Assembly (NCBI GenBank): GCA_947588835.1
Contig: CANPZS010000011.1
Span: 1 to 51,464, forward strand
Length of the DNA stretch: 51,464 bases
Direction: 5' to 3'
Source of the DNA: an uncultured Bacteroidales bacterium
GTDB lineage: Bacteria; Bacteroidota; Bacteroidia; Bacteroidales; UBA932
Shown piece by piece: positions 28,900-36,761 of the stretch. The notes beneath the pieces were generated by a model, which was given only the letters and a program-made list of their open reading frames with translations, was not told where the DNA came from and made no database searches. The position numbers and the translations under genes are program-made. How positions within the stretch are numbered: the first letter of the stretch is position 1; each line of letters begins with the position of its first letter.

Positions 28900-28929
28900 T
28901 TTGTATAAAATAAAATTTTATTATCTTTG
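28900..28929 (+). promoter_or_regulatory. Promoter of the ROK regulator, with an AT palindrome in the spacer
   Basis: TTTG (28900-28903), an 18-base spacer and TATCTTTG (28922-28929) fit the Bacteroidota promoter well. The spacer carries the perfect 14-base palindrome AATAAAATTTTATT (28909-28922), similar in character to the AT-rich operators of NagC/Mlc-type ROK proteins, so autoregulation is possible. Confidence 0.65.
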
Positions 28930-28955
28930 TATCAATGCACAATTGTACAGAATTT

Positions 28956-30152
28956 ATGAGACTATCGTTCCTGAACCAACGAGACAAAAATACGCTGCTC
29001 AAGAAAAAGATACTGAGCCTCTGCATCAATGACGGCGAATACAGCATCTCCGACCTTAGCAAGCAGCTGAATGCCAGCGTTCCCACGGTGACCAAACTGA
29101 TCGTCGACCTCATCGACGACGGTTTCATGATCGAACTCGGCAAACAGGGCACTTCGGGCGGACGCAAGCCGAGCATATACGGACTCAATCCGAACGCCGG
29201 ATTTTTCGCCGGCGTCAACATAGGGCACAACCATGCATCCGTGGCGGTGACCGACTTCAAGGGAAGCATCGTCGCGTCGATGAACGACATCCCCTTCGAG
29301 ATGGCCGCCAACGAAGAAGCATTCCACAGGGCCTCACGCGAACTGAAAGAGTTCTTCATGCGCAACGGACTGGAATGGAGCAAAGTCTTCGGCTGCGGAT
29401 TCAGTTTCACCGGGAGGGTGAATCCCGAAACCGGCTACAGCTACTCGTTCTCTTTCGACGACGAGCGGCCCATCAACCGCATTCTCGAAGAGGATCTCGG
29501 AGTGCCGGTGCATATAGAGAACGATTCGCGCGCCATGACTTACGGAGAGTATCTCGGCGGGGTGAAGAAAGAGAAAAACATGCTGTTCGTCAACGTAAGC
29601 TGGGGATTGGGAATGGGCATGGTGCTCGACGGCCGCCTGTATTACGGGAAATCTGGCTTCTCAGGGGAAGTCGGGCATTTCCCCCTGCTCGACAATGACA
29701 CCATATGCCGATGCGGCAAGGTGGGGTGCCTGGAAACGGGGGCTTCCGGCTCAGCGCTCCACCGGATCGTCATGGAAAAGCTCGGAGAAGGCAGGGCATC
29801 TTCCCTCTCGGCCAAATTCAAACGAGGCGGAGACATAGCCCTCGAAGACATTTTCAAGGCCATAAAAGAAGAAGACGTGCTCGCCATCGAAGTCGTGGAG
29901 GAGATTGCGTCCACTCTCGGACGCGGGCTCGCCGGGATAATCAACATCCTGAATCCCGACCTCGTGGTCATCGGCGGACGGCTCGCCGTGTGCGGGGACT
30001 ACCTGATGCTGCCGCTGCGCAGTACGGTGAAGAAACTCGCGCTGAACATTGTCAATCAAGATACGAAAATAAAATTCTCAAAGTTGCGCAACGCCGCGGC
30101 GCCGTACGGTGACTGCATGCTGTCACGCAGCAAACTGTTGGGAGTCTTATAA
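28956..30152 (+). CDS. ROK-family transcriptional regulator/sugar kinase-like protein
   Basis: A 398-residue NagC/Mlc-like protein: an N-terminal winged helix-turn-helix (about 20-70; YSISDLSKQLNASVPTVTKL), then an ASKHA sugar-binding domain. The ROK zinc motif is present as GHFPLL...CRCGKVGCLE (His plus three Cys), and IENDSRAMTYGEY covers the usual END-type catalytic region. Such proteins repress sugar genes until the sugar binds. I start at ATG 28956 because the transcript from the promoter at 28900-28929 would begin near the earlier ATG (28935). It stands alone and is divergent from the sensor-like/trkH pair. Its target sugar is unknown; amino sugars would suit the murQ region, but that is a guess. 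Confidence 0.88.
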   Translation: MRLSFLNQRDKNTLLKKKILSLCINDGEYSISDLSKQLNASVPTVTKLIVDLIDDGFMIELGKQGTSGGRKPSIYGLNPNAGFFAGVNIGHNHASVAVTDFKGSIVASMNDIPFEMAANEEAFHRASRELKEFFMRNGLEWSKVFGCGFSFTGRVNPETGYSYSFSFDDERPINRILEEDLGVPVHIENDSRAMTYGEYLGGVKKEKNMLFVNVSWGLGMGMVLDGRLYYGKSGFSGEVGHFPLLDNDTICRCGKVGCLETGASGSALHRIVMEKLGEGRASSLSAKFKRGGDIALEDIFKAIKEEDVLAIEVVEEIASTLGRGLAGIINILNPDLVVIGGRLAVCGDYLMLPLRSTVKKLALNIVNQDTKIKFSKLRNAAAPYGDCMLSRSKLLGVL

Positions 30153-30169
30153 ATAAAGGTAAAAATAAC

Positions 30170-30201
30170 GAAACGGGACGGCAGGCAAGCCGTCCCGTTT
30201 C
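30170..30201. terminator. Bidirectional terminator between the ROK gene and glnS
   Basis: A perfect 13-base stem, GAAACGGGACGGC (30170-30182) with GCCGTCCCGTTTC (30189-30201), closes a 6-base loop. TATTTTAT follows on the plus strand and TTATTTTTACC on the minus strand, so both convergent genes can use it. Confidence 0.85.
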
Positions 30202-30230
30202 TATTTTATCCTGCCTGCCGTGCAAGGCGA

Positions 30231-31910
30231 TCACTCAGGCTTGTACGAATCTTTCAGCGTCACGGTCCTGTTGAACACGACATGCTCCGGAGTGCTGTCC
30301 GGATCCTTGAAATAATATCCGGTACGCTCGAACTGTACGGCTACGCCGCTTTCGTCTGCCGGAAGAGCGGGCTCAGCATAGCCGACGGCCACCGTGAGCG
30401 AGTCGGGATTGAGGAACTCCTTGTAGTCCCGGCCCTCCGGAATGGCGCCCATGTCCGCCTGCGTGAACAGGAGGTCATAGTTGCGGATTTCCACTTCGGC
30501 CGCATGCTCCGCGGACACCCAGTGTATGGTCCCCTTGACGGAACGCCAGGCCCCCTCCCCTCCGGGACGGGTATCCCGATCATACGTGCAGTGCAGCCGC
30601 ACCACCTTTCCACCGGCATCCTTTTCCACGCCGCCGCATTTGATAATATAGGTGTATTTCAGGCGCACTTCGCCGCCGGGCCTCAGCCTGAAGAACTTTT
30701 TGGGGGCCTCCTCCATGAAGTCGGCCCTGTCGATATAAAGCTCGCCGGTGAAAGGGACCCTGCGTGACGGACCGTCCGGCTCCGCCGGATTGAGGGGACA
30801 GTCGAACCATTCCACCCTGCCAGGCTCCCAGTTGTCTATCGTCACGCGCACAGGATCCTGCACCACCATATAACGGTTCGACCTGGCGTTCAGATCCTGT
30901 CTTACGCACCACTCCAGCAGCCGGATGTCCATGAGCTGGTCGCGCTTCGAGACGCCTATCTTTTCACAGAACATCTTAAGCGCCTCGGGGGTATATCCGC
31001 GCCTGCGGACTCCGCAAAGCGTAGGCATGCGGGGATCGTCCCAGCCATTCACGATGCCTTTTTCCACGAGTTCGAGGAGCTTGCGCTTGCTCATGAGCGT
31101 ATATGTGAGATTCAGGCGGGCGAACTCGTACTGATGGCTCGGGAAAATGCCCAGAGTCTCTATGAACCAATCATACAGAGGCCTGTGGACATCGAATTCG
31201 AGCGTACAGATGGAATGCGTTATCTTCTCGATGCTGTCGCTCTGGCCGTGCGTGAAATCGTACATCGGATAGATGCACCATCTGTCGCCCGTGCGGTGGT
31301 GCGTCGCATGCTTGATCCTGTAAAGCAGCGGATCGCGGAACAGCATGTTGGGGTGGGCCATGTCTATCTTGGCCCTGAGCACCTTCTCCCCGTCGGCATA
31401 TTTCCCGTCACGCATCTCGCGGAACAGACGCAGGTTCTCCTCCGCCGGCCTGTCCCGCCAGGGGCTGTTGACCCCGGGCCTTTCCACGGTGCCGCGGTTC
31501 TCGCGTATCTGCTCCTGTGTCTGGTCGTCGACGTATGCCAGTCCCCTTTTTATTAGTTCTTCGGCCCACTCGTAGAGCTGTTCGAAATAGTCAGACGCAT
31601 AAAGCTCCTTGTCCCACTTGAATCCCAGCCACCTGATATCCTCCTTTATGGAGTCAACATACTCCGTATCCTCCTTGGAAGGGTTGGTGTCGTCATATCT
31701 CAGATTGGTAGTGCCCCCATATTTCATTGCCAGCCCGAAATTGAGGCATATGCTCTTGGCGTGGCCGAGATGCAGATATCCGTTCGGCTCCGGAGGGAAA
31801 CGCGTCTTTATGCCCTGCACCTTTCCGGAGGCGAGATCCGCCTCTATTATTTCTTCAAGAAAATTGAGCCTGCGGGAATTGTCCGCAGCCAGTTTGTTGA
31901 GTCCGTCCAT
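30231..31910 (-). CDS. glnS: Glutaminyl-tRNA synthetase
   Basis: A 559-residue class Ib synthetase that charges tRNA-Gln directly. The N-terminal PPEPNGYLHLGHAKSI contains the HIGH motif; the KMSKS equivalent is TLMSKRKL. The C-terminal half is the two-barrel anticodon-binding region. Length and motifs match bacterial GlnRS rather than GltX. I choose ATG 31910 (MDGLNKL) because AAAAGAGATGG lies at a suitable distance; ATG 31916 is the alternative. It is divergent from the serine palmitoyltransferase gene. Confidence 0.95.
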   Translation of the reverse strand: MDGLNKLAADNSRRLNFLEEIIEADLASGKVQGIKTRFPPEPNGYLHLGHAKSICLNFGLAMKYGGTTNLRYDDTNPSKEDTEYVDSIKEDIRWLGFKWDKELYASDYFEQLYEWAEELIKRGLAYVDDQTQEQIRENRGTVERPGVNSPWRDRPAEENLRLFREMRDGKYADGEKVLRAKIDMAHPNMLFRDPLLYRIKHATHHRTGDRWCIYPMYDFTHGQSDSIEKITHSICTLEFDVHRPLYDWFIETLGIFPSHQYEFARLNLTYTLMSKRKLLELVEKGIVNGWDDPRMPTLCGVRRRGYTPEALKMFCEKIGVSKRDQLMDIRLLEWCVRQDLNARSNRYMVVQDPVRVTIDNWEPGRVEWFDCPLNPAEPDGPSRRVPFTGELYIDRADFMEEAPKKFFRLRPGGEVRLKYTYIIKCGGVEKDAGGKVVRLHCTYDRDTRPGGEGAWRSVKGTIHWVSAEHAAEVEIRNYDLLFTQADMGAIPEGRDYKEFLNPDSLTVAVGYAEPALPADESGVAVQFERTGYYFKDPDSTPEHVVFNRTVTLKDSYKPE

Positions 31911-31932
31911 AACCATCTCTTTTAACAATCTA

Positions 31933-31940
31933 CAAAAATA
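31933..31940 (-). promoter_or_regulatory. Candidate -7 element TATTTTTG for glnS
   Basis: Minus-strand TATTTTTG, 23 bases before the glnS ATG. It pairs with a plus-strand element 24 bases away in the divergent 96-base gap. Confidence 0.5.
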
Positions 31941-31963
31941 ATAATATTTTACGATATTTTTTT

Positions 31964-31971
31964 TATTTTTG
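31964..31971 (+). promoter_or_regulatory. Candidate -7 element TATTTTTG for the serine palmitoyltransferase gene
   Basis: Plus-strand TATTTTTG, 18 bases before the ATG at 31989 and 36 before the ATG at 32007. The transcript start would lie so close to 31989 that the ATG at 32007 is favoured. Confidence 0.5.
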
Positions 31972-32006
31972 CAGTGCTTTAGCATAAAATGGAATATTAT
32001 CGAAAA

Positions 32007-33194
32007 ATGAACTTGTTGCAGGAGAGATTTTCCAAGTTCGACCAGCCGCAGCGACTGATGGAGGAAGGGCTATATCCCTATTTCCGGGCAATCGACGGAA
32101 AGCAGTCCACCGAGGTCGAGATGGGAGGACACAAAGTATTGATGTTCGGTTCGAACGCATATACGGGACTTACAGGTGACGAAAGAGTGATTGAAGCCGG
32201 AGTGAAGGCGCTCCGTAAATACGGATCGGGATGTGCGGGCAGCCGTTTTCTGAACGGCACGCTGGACCTGCACCTGCAGCTTGAAAAAGAGCTTGCCGGA
32301 TTCGTCGGCAAAGAAGAGGCGCTTTGCTTTTCCACCGGTTTCAGCGTCAACGCCGGCGTCATTCCGTGTCTCCTCAGCAAGGACGACTATATCATATGCG
32401 ATGACCGCGACCATGCGTCGATAGTGGACGGCAGGCGCCTGTCTTTCGCAAAAGCCTTGAAGTACAAGCACAATGACATGCAGGCGCTCGAATCATGCAT
32501 GCACGGACTGCCGGATGACTGCGTGAAGCTGATAGTCGTGGACGGCGTGTTCTCGATGGAAGGCGACCTGGCCGACCTACCGGCCATTGTGGAGATAAAG
32601 CACAGATATCCCAACGTGTCCGTTATGGTGGACGAAGCGCACGGCATAGGCGTATTCGGACGTCAGGGACGCGGCGTATGCGACCATTTCGGACTCACCT
32701 CCGAAATAGACCTTATAATGGGAACGTTCAGCAAGTCACTCGCGTCCATCGGTGGCTTCATAGCTTCGGACAGCATCATAATCAATTATCTGCGCCACAC
32801 CGCGCGCACCTATATTTTCAGCGCGTCCGACACGCCGGCGGCCACCGCCAGCGCCATGGAGGCCCTGCACATCATACAGAATGAGCCGGAGCGCATGGAA
32901 AGGCTGTGGGACGTAACCAATTACGCCCTCGAAAAATTCCGCGCCGCCGGATTCGAAACAGGCAACACGGAAAGCCCCATCATCCCGCTGTACGTCAGGG
33001 ACCAGGAAAAAACCTTCAGGGTGACTAAAATGGCGTTCGACGAGGGAGTGTTCATCAATCCGGTCATTCCCCCGGCCTGCGCGCCGCAGGACACGCTGGT
33101 CCGCTTCGCGCTCATGGCGACTCACACCCACGAACAGGTGGACAGGGCCATAGCCGCCCTCACGAAAGTATTCAAACAGTTGGAAATAATCTGA
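32007..33194 (+). CDS. Serine palmitoyltransferase (alpha-oxoamine synthase family)
   Basis: A 395-residue PLP enzyme that condenses L-serine with a fatty acyl-CoA to 3-ketosphinganine, the first step of sphingolipid synthesis. The block LMFGSNAYTGLTGDERV and the glycine-rich YGSGCAGSRFLNGT are near the N-terminus. VDEAHGIGVFG holds the Asp that contacts the PLP ring nitrogen, and TFSKSLASIGG holds the PLP lysine. The closest family I recognise is the Bacteroides Spt rather than BioF or Kbl, which share the fold; the YPYFR N-terminal block favours Spt. The start MNLLQERFSKF (32007) fits that family; ATG 31989 adds six residues. Confidence 0.88.
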   Translation: MNLLQERFSKFDQPQRLMEEGLYPYFRAIDGKQSTEVEMGGHKVLMFGSNAYTGLTGDERVIEAGVKALRKYGSGCAGSRFLNGTLDLHLQLEKELAGFVGKEEALCFSTGFSVNAGVIPCLLSKDDYIICDDRDHASIVDGRRLSFAKALKYKHNDMQALESCMHGLPDDCVKLIVVDGVFSMEGDLADLPAIVEIKHRYPNVSVMVDEAHGIGVFGRQGRGVCDHFGLTSEIDLIMGTFSKSLASIGGFIASDSIIINYLRHTARTYIFSASDTPAATASAMEALHIIQNEPERMERLWDVTNYALEKFRAAGFETGNTESPIIPLYVRDQEKTFRVTKMAFDEGVFINPVIPPACAPQDTLVRFALMATHTHEQVDRAIAALTKVFKQLEII

Positions 33195-33196
33195 CG

Positions 33197-33217
33197 ATAT
33201 CCTTTCCTAAAGGATAT
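33197..33217. terminator. Hairpin shared by the converging spt and yicC genes
   Basis: ATATCCTTT (33197-33205) and AAAGGATAT (33209-33217) form a perfect 9-base stem with a 3-base loop. The loop and 3' arm include the yicC stop codon (33207-33209). It is AT-rich and lacks a good T-tract, so termination efficiency is uncertain. Confidence 0.5.
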
Positions 33218-34079
33218 TCATGCACTGTTCGCGCATTTTCTCAAGCTCGTCTTTCATCAGAACGACGAGCTTTTGTATGCCGCCGTGATTGGCCTTGGAG
33301 CCGGTGGTGTTGATCTCGCGCCCCATTTCCTGAATTATGAATCCCAGCTTCCTGCCCGGGGCGGGCTCATTGTCGATGGTATCCATAAAATAGGAGCAGT
33401 GCTGGCGCAGACGCACTTTTTCTTCATTTATGTCGAGCTTCTCGAGATAATATATCATTTCCTGATGGAACCTCTCCTCGTCAACCTTCTGGCGCAGCTC
33501 TGCGAGGCTGCGGATGAGCCTTTCCTTCACGGCGTCAATCCTTTCCCGCTCCAGTTCCTCTATCCTGGCGGAAAGTCCAAGAATGTTGCTTATCCTCGAA
33601 GTGACGTCGGCATAGAGCGCCGCCCCCTCCCTACGGCGGAATTCGTCCACCTGCGCAAGGGCATTGTCGACGGCCGCCTCCACCGCGGGCCAGTTTTCAT
33701 CCGTGATTATGTCAGGCTTCTTGGCATCGCACACCTCCGGAAAACGCAGAATGGTGGCAAGGAGCACAGCGTCGGACGTTTCATTGCCGTACCCCAATAT
33801 TTCTTTTGCCTGACGAAGATATTCGGCCGCGGCGGTCTTGTCGATGTGCCTGGCCGAATCGTCCGTCGAAGCCTCGAAAGTGAGATACACGTCTATCGAA
33901 CCGCGTTCGAGAGCCTTGGCCACGCGCTGCCGCAATGCAAGCTCCCTGTCCTTCGGAAGAATAAATGATTTTATGTTTATGTCGGCGCCCTTTCCGTTTA
34001 GGGTACGTATTTCAACGGAGATTTTTCCAGTCCCCGCATCGGCCGAAGCCTTCCCGTATCCCGTCATCGATTTGACCAT
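33207..34079 (-). CDS. yicC: YicC-family endoribonuclease
   Basis: A 290-residue member of the YicC/YloC family (DUF1732 at the C-terminus). The N-terminus MVKSMTGYGKA and EIRTLNGKGADIN are diagnostic, as is the C-terminal GRKLGFIIQEMGREINTTGSKAN. E. coli YicC is an endoribonuclease involved in small-RNA turnover; in the Bacteroidota the role is not established. It converges with spt (12-base gap) and is divergent from the acyl-CoA synthetase gene. Confidence 0.93.
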   Translation of the reverse strand: MVKSMTGYGKASADAGTGKISVEIRTLNGKGADINIKSFILPKDRELALRQRVAKALERGSIDVYLTFEASTDDSARHIDKTAAAEYLRQAKEILGYGNETSDAVLLATILRFPEVCDAKKPDIITDENWPAVEAAVDNALAQVDEFRRREGAALYADVTSRISNILGLSARIEELERERIDAVKERLIRSLAELRQKVDEERFHQEMIYYLEKLDINEEKVRLRQHCSYFMDTIDNEPAPGRKLGFIIQEMGREINTTGSKANHGGIQKLVVLMKDELEKMREQCMNIL

Positions 34080-34104
34080 ATTCAGCCATTTTACGTTGTT
34101 CCGG

Positions 34105-34138
34105 CAAAGATAGCAATTAATCTCGATTTCGCCACAAA
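34105..34138 (-). promoter_or_regulatory. Promoter of yicC
   Basis: Minus strand: TTTG (34138-34135), 22-base spacer, TATCTTTG (34112-34105), 26 bases before the ATG. The spacer is slightly long. Confidence 0.5.
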
Positions 34139-34224
34139 TAACGCGATTCCGCCATCAAAACGGAGTTTCAGCCAAAAACACGAAAGCTTAGCGAAACTAT
34201 TTTCAAAAAAACGCCGCCGATTCT

Positions 34225-34232
34225 TACCTTTG
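34225..34232 (+). promoter_or_regulatory. Candidate -7 element TACCTTTG for the acyl-CoA synthetase gene
   Basis: TACCTTTG fits TAnnTTTG, 17 bases before the ATG at 34250. No -33 TTTG is visible. Confidence 0.45.
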
Positions 34233-34249
34233 CAAAAATTCATGACGAC

Positions 34250-35935
34250 ATGCTTGAAAAATTTCTTACAAAAACGCATTTTGCCTCGATGGAGGATTTC
34301 AGGGAAAACCTTGAACTGAAGATACCGGATCATTTCAATTTCGCATATGATGTAATGGACGCCTGGGCGGAAACGGACCCCGACAAACTGGCGATGATAT
34401 GGGTAAACGACAAGGGACAGGAACGCAAGCTCACGTTCCGGGATTTCAAGGTCGAAAGCGACAAGGTGGCCGGATATCTCGATTCGATAGGGATAGGAAA
34501 GGGAGACATGGTGATGCTCATCCTGAAGCGCCGGCTGGAATTCTGGACCGTCATGCTCGCGCTGCACAAGATAGGCGCGATAGCCATTCCGGCGACTTTC
34601 CTGCTGACTTCCAAAGATATAGAATACAGATGCAAGAGCGCCGAGATCAAGGCGATAATATGCTGCGGCGACGAACCGATACTGTCCAACGTCACCAAGG
34701 CCGAACCCAAATGCCCCTTCCTCGAGAAGATGATCAGCATCGGCCCTTCCGTGCCGGAGGGATGGGAAGACTTCCATGCCGGCGTGGCGGCCGCGAAGCC
34801 GTGGGAAAGGGGCGATTTCATAAACGAGAGCACCGATCCGTTCATGCTTTACTTCACGAGCGGCACTTCCGACGAGCCGAAGATGGTGCTGCACAACCAT
34901 ACCTATGCGATCGGACATATCGTCACGGCGGCATACTGGCACAACCTGACGCCGGAGTCCCTGCACCTCACCTACTCCGATTCCGGATGGGGCAAGGCGG
35001 TATGGGGCAAACTGTACGGACAATGGATAGCAGGAGCGTGCCTGTTCGTCTACGATCATGAGAAATTCGTCCCGACCGACCTTCTCAAGCTTATAGAGAA
35101 ATATCGCATAACCTCGTTCTGCGCGCCGCCGACCATATACAGGTTCCTCATAAGGGAGGACTTCAACAAATACGATCTGAGTTCGCTCAAATGGTGCACT
35201 ACGGCCGGCGAAGCCCTCAATCCTACCGTGTTTGAAATTTTCCACGAAAAGACCGGAATCTGGATATACGAGGCGTTCGGCCAGACGGAAACCACCCTCA
35301 CGCTCGGCACCTTCCCGTGGATGAAGCCGCGTCCGGGCTCGATGGGCGTTCCTAATCCGGCTTACGACATAGACATCATCACCGCGGACGGCAGATCGGC
35401 CGAGGTCGGCGAAGAAGGCATAATCGCCATCCGGACCGACAAAAAGACTCCGCTGGGACTTTTCATGTGCTACTACCGCAATCCGAAGCTGACACGCAAA
35501 TCATGGCACGACGGCGTATATTACACCGGAGACGTGGCCTACAGGGACAGCGACGGATATTTTTGGTTCCTCGGCAGAAACGACGACATCATCAAGACTT
35601 CCGGCTACCGGGTAAGTCCGTTCGAAGTGGAAAGCGCCATCATGACGCATCCGTCCGTCGTGGAATGCGCCGTGACGGGAGTGCCTGACCCCGAAGGGCT
35701 GCGTGGATTCGTCATTAAGGCCACGATAGTCATAGCCAAGGAATTCAGGAGCCACATCGCCACTCCGGAAAGTACGGAAAAGTTCGTGAAAGAGATACAG
35801 AACCATGTAAAGAAAATCACGGCGCCGTACAAATATCCCCGCGTCATAGAATTCGTGGAAACGATGCCCAAGACCATAAGCGGCAAGATCCGCCACGTGG
35901 AGATACGCGAGCGCGACGCACGCAAGGAAGACTGA
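34250..35935 (+). CDS. AMP-forming acyl-CoA synthetase (medium-chain/acetyl type)
   Basis: A 561-residue ANL-superfamily ligase. The AMP-binding loop reads YFTSGTSDEPKMVLH (about 200-214), with SDEP in place of the usual TGxP. EAFGQTET is motif A5, YTGDVAYRDSDGYFWFLGR with DDIIKTSGYRV covers A7-A8, and PKTISGKIRHVEIR carries the catalytic A10 lysine. The layout resembles the MACS group that activates short or medium fatty acids to acyl-CoA. The substrate is not readable from the sequence. It could supply acyl-CoA near spt, but many other uses are possible. menG follows after 36 bases. Confidence 0.88.
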   Translation: MLEKFLTKTHFASMEDFRENLELKIPDHFNFAYDVMDAWAETDPDKLAMIWVNDKGQERKLTFRDFKVESDKVAGYLDSIGIGKGDMVMLILKRRLEFWTVMLALHKIGAIAIPATFLLTSKDIEYRCKSAEIKAIICCGDEPILSNVTKAEPKCPFLEKMISIGPSVPEGWEDFHAGVAAAKPWERGDFINESTDPFMLYFTSGTSDEPKMVLHNHTYAIGHIVTAAYWHNLTPESLHLTYSDSGWGKAVWGKLYGQWIAGACLFVYDHEKFVPTDLLKLIEKYRITSFCAPPTIYRFLIREDFNKYDLSSLKWCTTAGEALNPTVFEIFHEKTGIWIYEAFGQTETTLTLGTFPWMKPRPGSMGVPNPAYDIDIITADGRSAEVGEEGIIAIRTDKKTPLGLFMCYYRNPKLTRKSWHDGVYYTGDVAYRDSDGYFWFLGRNDDIIKTSGYRVSPFEVESAIMTHPSVVECAVTGVPDPEGLRGFVIKATIVIAKEFRSHIATPESTEKFVKEIQNHVKKITAPYKYPRVIEFVETMPKTISGKIRHVEIRERDARKED

Positions 35936-35971
35936 CGGCGGCCGCACTTTAAGCCTGCAAGAATCGAGTCC

Positions 35972-36694
35972 ATGCCAGCCAAGGAAAAAATCCAGCGGAT
36001 GTTCGACGGCATCGCCCCCGGCTACGACCGGCTCAACCACCTGATGTCCTTAGGCGTGGACCGATGCTGGCGCCGTCGCGCCGTGCGCGGGATCGTGTCC
36101 CCGGACCGGCCGCAGCAGATCCTTGACCTTGCCTGCGGAACGGGCGATTTCAGTTGTGAGATCGCCCGCCGCATGCCCCCGCAGAGCCATGTCACCGGGC
36201 TGGACCTCTCCGAGGGGATGCTCGCCGTGATGCGCGACAAGGTTGAAAAAGCGGGCCTGGCGGAGCGGATCTCCTGCCGGCAGGGCGATGCAGAGGCCAT
36301 TCCCTGGCCGGACGGCTCCTTCGATCGGGTATGCATCGCCTTCGGCATACGCAACTTCGAACACCGCGAGCAGGCATTGCGTGAAATCCTGCGCGTACTC
36401 AGGCCCGGCGGACGGCTGGTCATCCTGGAACTGTCCGTTCCGGAGAACCGGGTGCTTCACAAGTGCTACGACCTGTATTTCATGCATTTCATGCCATGGA
36501 TCGGCGGGATGCTCTCCGGCGACAAGGCTGCCTACCGCTACCTGCCCGCCTCCGTGCAGCGCTTTCCCGGCCGGATGGCCTGGACGGGGACGATGCGGCG
36601 CTGCGGCTTCGCGCAGGTGCGCCACCAGGCGCTCACCGCCGGGCTCTGCCGGATGTACGTCGGGGAAAAACCTGTTTCTGAGCCGTCCATGTAG
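35972..36694 (+). CDS. menG: Demethylmenaquinone C-methyltransferase MenG/UbiE
   Basis: A 240-residue class I SAM methyltransferase completing menaquinone (or ubiquinone in other bacteria). FDGIAPGYDRLNHLMSLGVD at the N-terminus and DLACGTGDFS (SAM motif I, near 51-60) are family hallmarks, as are FGIRNFEHREQALRE and RVLRPGGRLVILELSVP. Codon choice differs from the surroundings: Arg is CGG/CGC instead of AGG, Ile is ATC rather than ATA, and Gly is GGC/GGG. With the following UvrA-like gene it forms a stretch of different style, perhaps acquired. It lies 36 bases after the acyl-CoA synthetase. Confidence 0.93.
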   Translation: MPAKEKIQRMFDGIAPGYDRLNHLMSLGVDRCWRRRAVRGIVSPDRPQQILDLACGTGDFSCEIARRMPPQSHVTGLDLSEGMLAVMRDKVEKAGLAERISCRQGDAEAIPWPDGSFDRVCIAFGIRNFEHREQALREILRVLRPGGRLVILELSVPENRVLHKCYDLYFMHFMPWIGGMLSGDKAAYRYLPASVQRFPGRMAWTGTMRRCGFAQVRHQALTAGLCRMYVGEKPVSEPSM

Positions 36695-36761
36695 TTAGGT
36701 TTTCTTGACGTTCTGCAATTATTTTGTGAATTTTGCAAAGGATATTGGATAATCGAAGACT

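Noticed and set aside
31989..32006. Earlier start of the serine palmitoyltransferase at 31989
   Set aside because: It lies almost at the predicted transcript start from TATTTTTG (31964-31971), and family members begin at the MNLLQE-like position; kept only as an alternative.
35936..35971. Left attachment site of a tRNA-integrated island
   Set aside because: I looked for a copy of the tRNA-Lys 3' end (GGTTCGAGCCCCTGAGGGAG or its complement) left of menG and saw none; there is also no integrase. Acquisition through the tRNA is therefore not supported.
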